From positions 373,653,009 through 373,717,008 of the forward strand of contig NC_081415.1 in the NCBI RefSeq assembly GCF_030272615.1: a stretch of 64,000 nucleotides of DNA, in the 5' to 3' direction. Source of the stretch: Cryptomeria japonica. Its lineage: Eukaryota > Streptophyta > Pinopsida > Cupressales > Cupressaceae. Made by a program: the position numbers and the translations under genes. Positions 11,746-21,964 of this stretch are shown one piece after another; positions within the stretch are counted from its first letter, which is position 1, and each line of letters starts with the position of its first letter. The notes under the pieces were generated by a model that was not told where the DNA came from, did no database searches, and was given only the letters and a program-made list of their open reading frames with translations.

Positions 11746-12175
11746 AATCCTCTAAACTAGAAACTAAGGGAGATGAAATCTAAGAAGTCATCACAAAGTT
11801 ATTGCTCAATGGCCCAGATAAAATAGATTGTTTTTTAGGTTCTTCTTCTTCTTTCTTCTTTTCGACCTTAGGCTCTCTAGGGGGAATTTTGTATTCCCCT
11901 ATGAAAGTAGGATTGAAATAAAGGGATCCCCAATTATCTTCTACAAGAATTTATTCAGGAGAGAATGTATTCTCAATTGTAGAGTCGAGATGAGAAGATT
12001 CTTCCTCAATAACCTTAGGTCCACTTGAGGAAACATCGGGGATCGATCCAGATATAGGAGACACGTTTAATGAACTAGTCACACTAATCGGAGTTGAAGC
12101 TTTAGAGGAATTATCTAAGATAATTGGGGAAGAATTGATTGAAGATGATTTATAACTTGATGTTTGTAAACAAGC

Positions 12176-12540
12176 CTAAAATCTCGTGTCTCCTAACAAG
12201 GTGTATGTTGCAGTGTTGTGAATGAATTTGATTTGCCTATGCAATGTAGAGGGAACAACTTGCATGCTATGAATCCAAGGTCTTCCTATAAACAAGTTGT
12301 ATGTCAACTCTCCATACATGACATGGATAGGAGTAGGTAAAGTAACAGGACCTACCTTAACAGGCAAGGTGATGATACCTAGTGAATATTTAGCAACATT
12401 ATCAAAGCCACGGATAGTGAGAGAATCAGGCTTGATAAGAGATGTATCAAAATTGATCTTATGCAATAAGTTAATAATACAAACATTAAGCCAGAACCAT
12501 TGTCCACTAATGCTCATCTTATCGCACTATTATTAATGAT
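12176..12540 (-). pseudogene. Gypsy A aspartic protease
   Basis: Retropepsin that would cut the gag-pol polyprotein. The active-site box reads ALVDNGSG near 12505, then a frameshift, then LNVCIINLLHKINFD. Downstream motifs include SLGIITLPVKVG and YNLFIGRPWIHSMQVVPST, the conserved flap and C-terminal blocks of plant gypsy proteases. The D-N-G triplet also occurs in the Tat protease at 38.5 kb, so it may be the family form. The frameshift at the active site and an in-frame TGA make it inactive. Confidence 0.8.
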
Positions 12541-12961
12541 AACCACAATCATTAAGGGATCATATTGTTGTTGAATTTCACTAGAAAGCAGCTCATCTTG
12601 TGTAAACGCAATCTGAGCCTTAGGTGATGTAATAGAGTGAATCAAGGAAGCCATTATTAGATGTCACTGCAAGTGAGACATTCAATGTTTTCAAGGCATC
12701 TTGTAGCATTCCATGATGAGTCGAGGAAGTCTGAAGCAAATCCCAAATGGATATCTTGGCAGGAGTAGCTTTAAGTTGTTCGACAAGATCATATTCCTTA
12801 CCAAGAGTTTGTGAAATATGAGGTGCTTGAGGAAGAATGAGTTGAGAATTAGGTACAAGAGTTGAAACAACCGGAGGAGAGTTAGGTTTCCTATTGTTTA
12901 TTGTGTTATAGGTATGGGAAACTACATTGTAACTCTCCTTAGTAAGTTGTCTAGCATATCT

Positions 12962-13489
12962 TTAAGGACTCTTAGTGGGATTCCTTCCTTGAACCGTAAT
13001 GATAGGTTTGTTTGGAGTGCTAAAGGAATCATGACCATATCCACCTTGAACCGTGAAAAGAGGTTGATTAGGAAGAGGTGAAGTTGGAGAAGGAAAAGTA
13101 CCTTGGACAACAAAAAGAGGTTTTCTATGTTCATTCACATTGATCATGTTGATTAACTTTTTAGATGCATTATTCTTGTTTGAAAGTTTAGGTAGGGACA
13201 TAAAGTCATCAAGGGCATCATCCGATAAAGTATGGTCATAGTGATTGAAAGGCTTATCTTTGGACTCAAAAGGAGACATAACATCATAGAGGGAATCATG
13301 GGAATCAACTATGTTGCTAGATCTAGTGGAGGATTTTATAGGAATATACCCATGATAGGGATCATTCAACTTATCTTTCTCATCACCACAAAATGGCATA
13401 GTAACAAGGTTGATTAACTTTTGACAAAATGAAGGTTTAGAAGTCTTAGGGTTCAAAAACTCATCTGCATTTTTAGCATGTTTTTTCAA
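12962..13489 (-). pseudogene. Gypsy A gag C-terminal region
   Basis: A 175-codon open stretch with a polar, Ser/Asp/Lys-rich sequence and repeated FVVQG / FTVQGG / ITVQG motifs at the end. It lies just upstream of the protease on the same strand, the usual place for the gag tail in this gypsy group. The gag capsid domain that should precede it is missing, because the sequence changes abruptly at 13490. Assignment rests on position and not on a recognised domain. Confidence 0.5.
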
Positions 13490-13790
13490 GCGTCAAAGTC
13501 CAATTAAGACAATAGCTTAAAACTGTGTTTTAGCGCTTTTGTCGCCTAGAATAGCGCTATTGTATAGTAGTTGTAGCGCGTTTGTTGCGTTTAGTGCATT
13601 CGTTGCATAGTAATAGCACTATTGTAGTATCAGCGCATTTGTGTGTTTGTTGTAGCAGTTTTGTTATGAAATAGCGTTGTGGTGTAGTTGTTGTAGCATG
13701 GTTGATTGTTTAGCGTTGTTGTGTAGTAGTTGTAGCGTGATTATTAGCAGAATAGTGCTATTGTGATAAAAATGCCCCAGTGCTAGAGAA
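13490..13790 (+). repeat. AGCGCT-rich degenerate array, left copy
   Basis: The words TAGCGC, AGCGCT and close variants recur every 15-40 bases, separated by T- and G-rich spacers such as TTTTGT, ATTGT and GTTGTAG. It starts exactly where gypsy A coding stops. Its plus strand resembles the minus strand of the array at 42975-43310, including a shared end (CAGAATAGTGCTATTGT here, CAGAGTAGTGCTATTGT there). It is noncoding. Confidence 0.7.
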
Positions 13791-13999
13791 CATAGCCTGA
13801 TGCCTCAATTGATTGTTTGATTGGTTTTTTTGATGAATTATAGCAGCTCCATTGAGACTAGGTTAGTACGATAAATGTTTGTTGTAGTCTAGGATTGCCA
13901 TAATTGATTGCCTATTGAGATGCGAAGATACTTGATCAAAGTATCTGTTGATAGTCTAGGCTGAAAACTTAAGAAATTTTGTAGCAAAACAACTAATGT
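13791..13999. other. Spacer between array and PMD ORF
   Basis: About 210 bases without a recognisable gene. Sequence TGTGTAG just before GAGGACC at 14012 could be a splice acceptor, in which case the ATG at 14000 is not the true start. I see no clear promoter. Confidence 0.35.
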
Positions 14000-14551
14000 A
14001 TGTTGATGTGTGTAGGAGGACCTGCCTATTCTACAGATGCGGGAGAGGCATCCTGCCACACAACAGTTGTGAGAGCAGATGACAGAGGCAGAGAGAGACT
14101 GTGTCGTTATTACTGGTTTGTACGATATGATGTATCTTCCCATGATTCGAACGAATCACAGATTGATGAAGCACTGGTCGAGCATTGGCATAGCGAGACA
14201 TGTACCTTCCACCTGGCGACAGGAGAGATGATGGTTACGCTAAAGGACGTGTGGAGGATATTGCACATCCCGATCAAAGGAGAGTTGCTGACTTATGATC
14301 AAGGAATAGAGACAGTGGCGGTACAGAGGATATTTGTTCATAATGTTTATATTGAAGACGGCTGTGTAGCCTGGGAGGACATAGTAGCACTGTATGAGCC
14401 TTTACCAGTAGTTTTATCAAGGATCATTGAGGGTTTGTTGTGCCCCGATCGACGTTCACATGGATTGGTCGTTGGTTGGGGCCAGGTGATTGAGCAGATG
14501 ATGACTGAGGGGACCCACTATACCTGGGGACCATGTGTGCTAGCACATCTT
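14000..14551 (+). pseudogene. Plant mobile domain (PMD) protein, 5' part
   Basis: 184 open codons end exactly at the Copia 2 insertion. The sequence ALVEHWHSETCTFHLATGEM then TLKDVWRILHIPIKGEL is the N-terminal block of the plant mobile domain (aminotransferase-like, PF10536 type). That domain occurs in Mutator-type transposons, in gypsy elements and in host MAIL/MAIN genes. Joining 14551 to 29115 restores ..VLAHLYRELHKAVYQ.., the expected continuation. The start at 14000 is the first ATG in frame and is uncertain. It lies antisense to the Tat element's own genes to the right. I cannot tell whether it was a host-derived or an element-borne gene. Confidence 0.75.
14547..14551. repeat. Copia 2 target-site duplication, left
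   Basis: ATCTT lies directly before the LTR start TGTTGG and is repeated at 29110-29114 directly after the 3' LTR end. It is a perfect 5-bp duplication as made by Copia integrase. Confidence 0.93.
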
Positions 14552-15617
14552 TGTTGGTATTTTGGTATGTTTTTTTCATTGATGTCAACACCTACTAAAG
14601 CATTAGCACTCTGGAGATCCAGCAGCATTCACCGGCAAAAAAGTAACTATTGCACAGTTACTGGTATATGGTTCACCAGCAGGATATAATGATCATTGGC
14701 ACTTGGAATGATATGGAAGACACTTGTTAATGTCGAAGACATCGTGTGGACACTTTGTTTTGAAGAATTAATCATTGGTATAATCATATTTGCATATTTG
14801 CTTTTATTGGCAAATAGGTCCAGGGTTACCTAGGGTTACACCAACAGGTTTATCTTTTCCAGATCAGCATGGCATGCTATGGAGATGATTTATTATTGTT
14901 GTAAATGCTTTAAGATGACGTGTTTAATCAGTTATTGCATCGGATATTATATTGTTTGTAAAATGTTTTATTGTAATATCTTGTAGAGCCAACCTACTAA
15001 AATTGGTCTTAGGTTATGGTATAAATGTAAGATCTTATTTGTAAGATCGAGTGTGGAAATGCGAAAAAGAACTAAGTGAAGGTATATGCGAGATTAAGCA
15101 AAGCTATACACGAAGACATCATTTGAAGGAGAAGCTAGGTTTTTATGGAAGCATATCAGCATTACACCGGTACTGAATCCAGCATATGAAGATATTATTT
15201 TGTGCAGTACATTCTTATTGGATTTAATCATCCAACTGTAGTCAGTGTGACTCCCATTTTGTGATTGGGCAATGAGCTATAGGTTGTTGGCCTTTCTGCA
15301 TGTGCAGACCCCATTTATGTACACTTACTATCTGCAGTAGTATCATCTGATTGTGGGTAAGATTTCCCACCATGGTTTTTCCCCTTATAGGGTTTCCACG
15401 TACAAATATTGGTGTTATGTGTTGTGGATGACTTTGTGTTTATGTTTCATGCATTAATCTTTACCGGTATAGCAATTAACTGTTAACATTGTCTACCAGC
15501 ATACTTAACTGGTTTACCGGTATTATGCATTAAGTTGGTTGAGTTGTTTTTGGTTTGAATTTATTAGACAACTGATTCACCACCCCCCCCCCTCTCAGTT
15601 GTCTCCGGGACCTAACA
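14552..15617 (+). repeat. Copia 2 5' LTR
   Basis: Starts TGTTGGTATTTTGG and ends ..GACCTAACA. It matches 28046-29109 throughout with scattered, mostly transition differences. A C run lies at 15583-15592. The last 250 bases resemble the end of the Copia 1 LTR (GGTTTCCAC.., GGTGTTATG, C run, CTCTCA). Confidence 0.95.
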
Positions 15618-15619
15618 AT

Positions 15620-15631
15620 TGGTATCAGAGC
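15620..15631 (+). promoter_or_regulatory. Copia 2 primer-binding site
   Basis: TGGTATCAGAGC, a perfect complement of the initiator tRNA-Met 3' end, 2 bases after the LTR. Confidence 0.92.
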
Positions 15632-15673
15632 CTAGTCCTCTTTTACAGAAGTTTAACAACTTGAGGAGATCCA

Positions 15674-18600
15674 ATGACTACTAATTATTTCAGGAAGGAC
15701 AGTCCTAAACTTGATGGAACAAACTATGGGATATGGAAGATCAGGATGGAGACACATCTGAATTGCATTGGTAAAGACATCTAGAAAGTTACAAATAATG
15801 GTTATACTGCTGTTGTAGTTGGTCAGACCGCTCCAACTACCTTAGCTAAAGATGAGGAGAATGATTGCAAAGCAAGAGAAGCACTTTTGAGCACTTTATC
15901 AGATCAACAAATCATGGGATTATCAAATAGGTCTATTGCTAAAGCTATTTGGGATCAATTGAAAACACTGAATGAAGGAAATTCCGTAGTCAAGATTGCA
16001 AAACTTGAAAGCTTTCGAGTCAGGTATGAACATCTGAAAATGGAAGAAGATGAAAGGATTTCTACTTTTATGGAAAGAGTAAATGAAATTGTTTTGGGTA
16101 TTTAATGTTGTGGAGGAACCTTGAGTGAGGATGAAATTGTTTCAAAAATCTTAAGAGGATTGCCACTGGCATATAAAATGAAGGTTACTGCTATAAATGT
16201 GTTGAGAACAATGCCTAATACATCAGTAACTAGGGATACATTAATTGGAAAACTTTCAGCCTTTGAAATTGAGGAATTTGGTCATGTTGCTACTATAAAG
16301 ACAAATTTGGCCTTTAAAGCATCAACATCATCTGCTCCATCATTTGACAAATCAGATTGGAAATCCTTTTATGCAAGAGAACTTGAAGAAACTAGGAAGG
16401 AAAATGAAGAACTTGAAGCACTATTTGCAAGGAAAATGCCAAAAGGTCCAGTTGGAAGTAAATATGAAGGTAAAGCACCCTTTAAATGTTTTAACTGCAA
16501 TAAGATTGGTCATATGGCTTCGAGATGCCCTGATAGACATGCTAGATGAAGAGAAGAAGCTAGAAGAACATACAAGCCTAATCCTGAATATCAGAGATAT
16601 AGATTTAAGAAGAACAAAGACAAATCTTGTTACATTGCTAATGAAGGTGTAACTGATGATTCTGATGAGGATCCAGCAGACAATGGATGGGTTTTGTTGC
16701 TATAACAGAAGATCAGCCGGCACCTACTGCTCAACCGGTAGAACAAGCCCTAGCAGCTAAAGTTGAAGTAAAGGATGAATGGATCATTGACTCATGATGC
16801 TCACATCATATGATAGGAGACAAAGGTAAATTCTTGAACTTTCAAGAATACAATGGAGGTTTAGTAAGATTTGGAGATGACAATGCCTGTTCAATCAAAG
16901 GTAAGGGTACAATATCTCTTGATGGTAAGCCTAACATTGACAATGTCTACTATGTTGAAGGATTAAAGAATAATCTTTTTAAGTGTTGGTCAATTAGTTG
17001 AGAAAGGATTTCAGTTACAATTTAAGAATGGAAAATGCAAAATCATGAATAGAACTGGTTTAGAAATTGCAACCAATAATCAGACTAGAGGTAATATCTT
17101 TCATTTAAATAATAGTGAAAAGGCATGCTTGATTGCACATATAGATGAAAGTTTGTTATGGCATAAGAGACTCTGTCATGTAAACTCTGATTGCATGATA
17201 AAGATCAGTACTTCTAAGGCAGTTAGAGATCTACCTAAAATTGTAAAACCTCATAATACTATATGTAAGGAATGTCAATTTGGAAAACAAGTTAGAGCTA
17301 GTTTCAAAAGTATTCCAGAAAAATCCAATAATGCTCTTGATTTGATTCACACTAATTTATGTGGTCCAGCTAGAACTAAAAGCTTACAAGGTGATAGATA
17401 TTTCATGTTAATTATTGATGATTATTCTAGAATGTGTTGGGTTACTTTTCTTAGAGAAAAATCAGAAGCACTTGGAAAGTTCAAACTGTTCAAAGCAATG
17501 GTTGAAAATGAAACCAATAAGAAAATCAAATGTTTAAGATCAAATCAAGGAGGAGAATTCACATCTAAGGACTTTAATACATTCTGTGAAGTGAATGGAA
17601 TCAGAAGATAGCTATCAGCACCTCGGACACCATAGCAAAATGGAGTTGTCGAAAGGAAAAACAAAATTATCTTGGATGCAGCAAGAAGTATGTTATCTGA
17701 AGCAAATTTACCACATGTATATTGGAGAGAATCAGTCAGCACAGCCGTCTATACATTCAACAAAGTTCACATCAAAGGTGAAACCGGTAAGACCCCTCAT
17801 GAACTATAGTTTGGTAATACTCCTACTCTTAAGTATTTCAGAATTTTTCGAAGTAAATGTTATATTAGAAGAGATGAGTATATTGGCAAATTTGATCCTA
17901 GAAGTGATGAAGGAATATTTCTTGGTTATCCATCTAAGAGGAAGGCATATAGATGTTTTAATAAAAGATTGTTGAAAATTGTTGAGAGTACAAATGTAAA
18001 AATTGATGAACAATTCAGAGGAACTTCAAGGTATATAGATTCTAAACCAGAAACAGAAATTGTGACAAATGAACCTATACTAAATCTACCAATATAGAAT
18101 GAAGATCCAGTTACCCCATTACCATCAGAGGATTCCACAGTAATTGAAGAACAACAGCAAACTAAGACACCCCGGTATGTAAAATTGAATCATTTTGAAG
18201 ATCAAATAATTGGAAGCAAATTTAAAGGAGTTATGACAAGAGGAAGATTGGCAAATGAAGAGGTATGTCTTATTTCTCAAATTTAACCATCATCTGTTAA
18301 TGAGGCATGTGAAGATAAATTTTGGATTAAAGCTATGGAAGAAGAATTAGAACAAATTGAGAAAAATAACACTTGGAGATTAGTTCCCCAGCCTAAAGAT
18401 AAAAATATAATTGGAACCAAATGGGTATTTAGAAACAAACTCAATGAAGATGGTAAGGTTGTCAAAAATAAAGCAAGACTAGTGTGTAAGGGATACTCTC
18501 AGAAAGAAGGAGTTGATTACAATGAAACCTTTGCACCGGTAGCTAGAATTGAGGCAGTCAGATTATTCTTGGCTTTTGCAGCTCACAAGAACTACAAATT

Positions 18601-19579
18601 TTATCAAATGGCTATTAAATGTGCATTCTTGAATGGAGATCTTGAAGAGGAAGTCTATATTGAACAGCCTGATGGATTTTCTTTGATAGATGACAATGAC
18701 ATGGTTTGCAGGTTAAGAAAAGCTCTGTATGGATTGAAACAAGCCCCAAGAGCTTGGTATGCAAGGTTGGATAAGTATCTTTTAAAGATTGGTTTTTCTA
18801 AAGGAAATGCAGACAGCAATTTATATTACAAAATAACTAATGATGATATCTTGATTATAGAAGTATTTGTTGATGATATAATCTTTGGAGGAGAAGATGG
18901 ATTATGTAAAGAATTTTCTATTAAAATGCAGCAAGAATTTGAAATGTCTATAATTAGAGAAATAAAATTCTTTTTAGGATTGCAGATTTCACAAACTGAC
19001 AAAGGTATATTTTAGAGTCAATCCAAGTACTTGAAAGAGTTACTAAAGAAATTTGGGATGGAGAACTCTAAACCGGTAAGCACACCTATGACTACAAATG
19101 ACAAGTTATCTCAAAGGGATGAATCTACACCTGTTAATCAAACTAGATACAAATCTATGATAGGAGGTTTACTGTATTTGACACAAACCAGACCTGATAT
19201 TATGAATGCAGTATGTATTGTTTCTAGATTTCCTAGTAATCCTAGAGAAAATCATGAATCAGTAGTAAAAAAGATTTTTCGGTACTTACAAGGCACTACA
19301 AATCTTGGATTATGGTATCCTAGAGATTAAAATTTTGATCTATGTGCATACACAGATGCAAATTAGGCATGAGATGTGGATGATAGAAAAAGCACCACTG
19401 GTGGAGTATTCTTTCTTGGAAAGAGATTAGTCTCTTGGTTGAGTAAGAAACAGAGTTGTACATCTTTATCAACAGCAGAATCAGATAATGTTGCAGCAGC
19501 AACTAACTGTACATAGGTACTATGGCTTAAGCAAATTTTGAAAGACATAAAGGTAAAATGCAAGGAACCTATTACCATA
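15674..19579 (+). pseudogene. Copia 2 gag-pol, main part
   Basis: Starts at the first ATG after the primer site (MTTNYFRKDSPKLDGTNYGI). Gag ends with an intact zinc knuckle, CFNCNKIGHMASRCPD, near 16485. The protease box has become DS-stop-CSHHM (TGA at 16795). Integrase has lost two catalytic Asp residues: HTNLCGP near 17350 and RSNQGGEF near 17540, each GAT to AAT. The RT motif A is [11 protein letters not shown], so its catalytic Asp is Ala, while FVDDIIF remains. RNase H runs up to the gypsy insertion. Stops include 15782, 16103, 16547, 17609, 17633, 17807, 18095, 18284, 19013, 19328, 19364, 19370 and 19514. Frameshifts lie near 16680 and 16980. This is clearly older and more decayed than Copia 1 or 4. 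Confidence 0.93.
19575..19579. repeat. Target-site duplication of the gag-protease gypsy, left
   Basis: CCATA precedes the LTR start TGTAGCGTCC and recurs at 27417-27421 after the 3' LTR. Perfect 5 bp. Confidence 0.93.
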
Positions 19580-20778
19580 TGTAGCGTCCTAAAATTACGA
19601 CACTTGCAATTTTGACTGCATTTGGGTCTTCAGGATGGCGATGCAACACGGAACCTGAATGGAGACCCCGAAACTTGTTCATGACATCAAAAACTGCATT
19701 TTTCAGCACCCTGGCCTGATCCTCCTTGCACCCTGTTGTCCTGGGAGGTGGGACCATGGCGCCCAGCGCCCTGGTCCCTGGCCCTATTTTGGGCCCGGTC
19801 TCTTATGGGGCTTCGGGTCTTTAAGTTTTCAAATTGGAAAATAATGTTTCCTGGTCGGCCTAAGGTCAGGAAAATCAGTCTATCAGCCCTAATTGACAAG
19901 TATATAAACTACTTTTCCTCTCCTAGAAAGAGAGAAAAAGAGGAGGACATATGTGACCAAGGCGCGAAAGCGATATTCAAACATTCAAGCATTCAAGCAT
20001 TCCTTCAAGCAATTGAGCATTCTAAGTCTCCATTCAAGGCTAGGTGTTGCATTCAAGACAAGGATTCAACCATTGAAGAGGAGATCACATACAACATACA
20101 ACATAAAACATACATTACACCTTCACATGTAAGAATACAAACATTCTTACAACAAGGTATCAGTACTTGTTTACATTACAAACATTTACATTTACAGCAT
20201 TCTCATTTCTTGGTTAATTCCAAAACTGGGGTTTGACCTAAAGGCAAACCCCTCATCCCTAACCCCCCAATCGTCCTCTCTTTTCTATGTGTAGGTTGCA
20301 TGTACACGGTTGTAATTGAAGATCTGGAATCCTTGTGCAGAGACGAACAGATCCACCTTCGTTTCGCGGATTTTTCGGAGGACCGTGTGCACGTCGAGCA
20401 CCATCGTCCCATCAACTTTCGCTCAAATTTGCAGAACAGCACCGTCTTGACATTTTACTGCTAATTCCAGGTCCGCAGCTTCATCCCATATCCCTATCTC
20501 TGTTTATAAGCAAATCTTTCCTACTTTACATGCATTCCTAGTTCAATCATTCTATCTACATTTCTTTACAAAAGAGGGTATCCTTGATGTCTTAACCCTT
20601 GAAACACATTTAGAATCCAATCTTGCATTGCGTGGGATTGGATCTTGTGGGTTTCAACCCCTCTTTTGAATGTAAAGTCTCCCCTAAGTGAAAAACCATC
20701 AACCCTAGTGACTCTCCCTTCTCTCTCCTTGGAGTTGGGGAGGGGAGAATAACTAGGGTTCGATTTTTCCGCTTTACA
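19580..20778 (+). repeat. Gag-protease gypsy 5' LTR
   Basis: Starts TGTAGCGTCCTAAAATT and ends ..CCGCTTTACA. A TATA box, AGTATATAAACTAC, lies near 19898-19911, so transcription should start about 30 bases further on. It contains one copy of the 31-base GC-rich unit (GGACCATGGCGCCCAGCGCC..) that is triplicated in the 3' LTR, and one GAGGACCGTGTGCAC word near 20377. Confidence 0.95.
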
Positions 20779-20781
20779 TTT

Positions 20782-20798
20782 TGGTGAACCCAACGTGA
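20782..20798 (+). promoter_or_regulatory. Gag-protease gypsy primer-binding site
   Basis: TGGTGAACCCAACGTGA begins 3 bases after the LTR. It has the 5' TGG expected for pairing to a tRNA CCA end but does not match initiator Met. The same 17 bases serve the Tat element (43381-43397, minus strand). I did not identify the tRNA. Confidence 0.8.
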
Positions 20799-21964
20799 AA
20801 CATCCTCATTCTGATTATTCATGGTTAGATCTAAAAATTTTGCTTCCTTAATTACATTTCCATGTTTGATCTTTTGCAAATTTTAGAGGTTAATTGCATA
20901 AAAACCCTAAAATTTTCTTTTTGGTAATTAAGCTTGTGGAATGTTTAATTGTTAATGCTTGTTTCAGATCTACACTTCTATTGCAAATTGTCAATTCATA
21001 TTTGTGCTTTAATTCTGTAAATTAAGTGGTTAAATGTCAAAACCCTAATTTTTAAGACCTTCTTGATTCAACCTTTGACTGATAATTTCACTAATCAAAT
21101 CACTTCCAAATCGGCTGTAACTTTGGATTCCGCAATAAAATCACAATATCTCTCATCCCTGAAAATTTGGAAAAAAGTTGCGAGGACCGTGTGCACCCTG
21201 AGCGCCATCGTCCCCGACATTTTTTCTGAAATTTCGGGAGCTAGATCTTACTATATTTTTCTGCTAAAATCCAGAATTTTGGCTGATTTTATCAATTCTA
21301 ACACTTTCAAAATTAAAGTCAAAGTTGGTCTAGTGATTGCTTGGATAAAGGCTTATAATCATTCAAAAATTGTTGAAATTAAAATTCATATCAAAATTGT
21401 GTTTCTTACTGTCTTAAATCTGAAAAGTGTGTTGGTATTCATTCGAAATTTCAGTGCTGTATTCAAATTTTTACAATTTGTGACTTTTGAAATTAAGTGT
21501 TTAATTGTGGCAACCTTGATTTCCACATTACAAATTTGAATTTTGCATGAAATCGAGTCAACTTTTAAATTTCAAAGTCTGCATTGCTTTCAGTATTCCC
21601 TCTAAAATCATAAAATTCAAAATTTCAGTTTCCCCCTCTTTTTCAAAATTCAAATTTTACATTTTTCAACAATCTTGGTAGGGTTCAATTTTGAGATTGC
21701 AACTTTAATTTGGCCTATCTATAGATCGTAAAATCACTCAATTTTTTTAGATTAGCTTTAAAATCATCATAACTTTCATCCCTGAAAATTTCGAAAAAAG
21801 TTGCGAGGACCGTGTGCACTCCGTTCGCCACGGTCCCGGACATTTTTTTTGAAATTTCGGGAGATTGTCCTGATTGCATTTAACAGCTTAAATCTAGGAG
21901 ATTGGCTGGTTTTATTGAAATTTGCTACCTCTAAAATTCAAAATCTTCTCTCTTTCTTTAGTGC
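20799..21964 (+). other. Leader of the gag-protease gypsy with internal repeat
   Basis: AT-rich and noncoding. A block of about 90 bases occurs twice, at about 21148-21242 and 21772-21862. Each copy reads TCATCCCTGAAAATTT, then AAAAAAGTTGCGAGGACC, then GTGTGCAC, a short variable part, then GAAATTTCGGGAG. The GAGGACCGTGTGCAC core also occurs in both LTRs. Confidence 0.75.

Larger units (their letters stand above)
10889..13489 (-). mobile_element. Ty3/gypsy remnant A, interrupted by Copia 1
   Basis: Read on the minus strand, this holds the C-terminal part of gag, an aspartic protease, a G-patch-like segment and the first part of RT, in that order. It is cut at 10888 by Copia 1, so more RT would be expected left of the window. 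It is cut at 13489-13490 by the AGCGCT-rich sequence. No LTR is visible. Frameshifts and stops are frequent. Its protease differs clearly from that of the Tat element at 33-45 kb, so it is a separate element. Confidence 0.82.

Noticed and set aside
19634-19899. Small frames in the GC-rich part of the gypsy LTR (and at 26235)
   Set aside because: They lie wholly inside LTRs, recur in both copies and show no protein feature.
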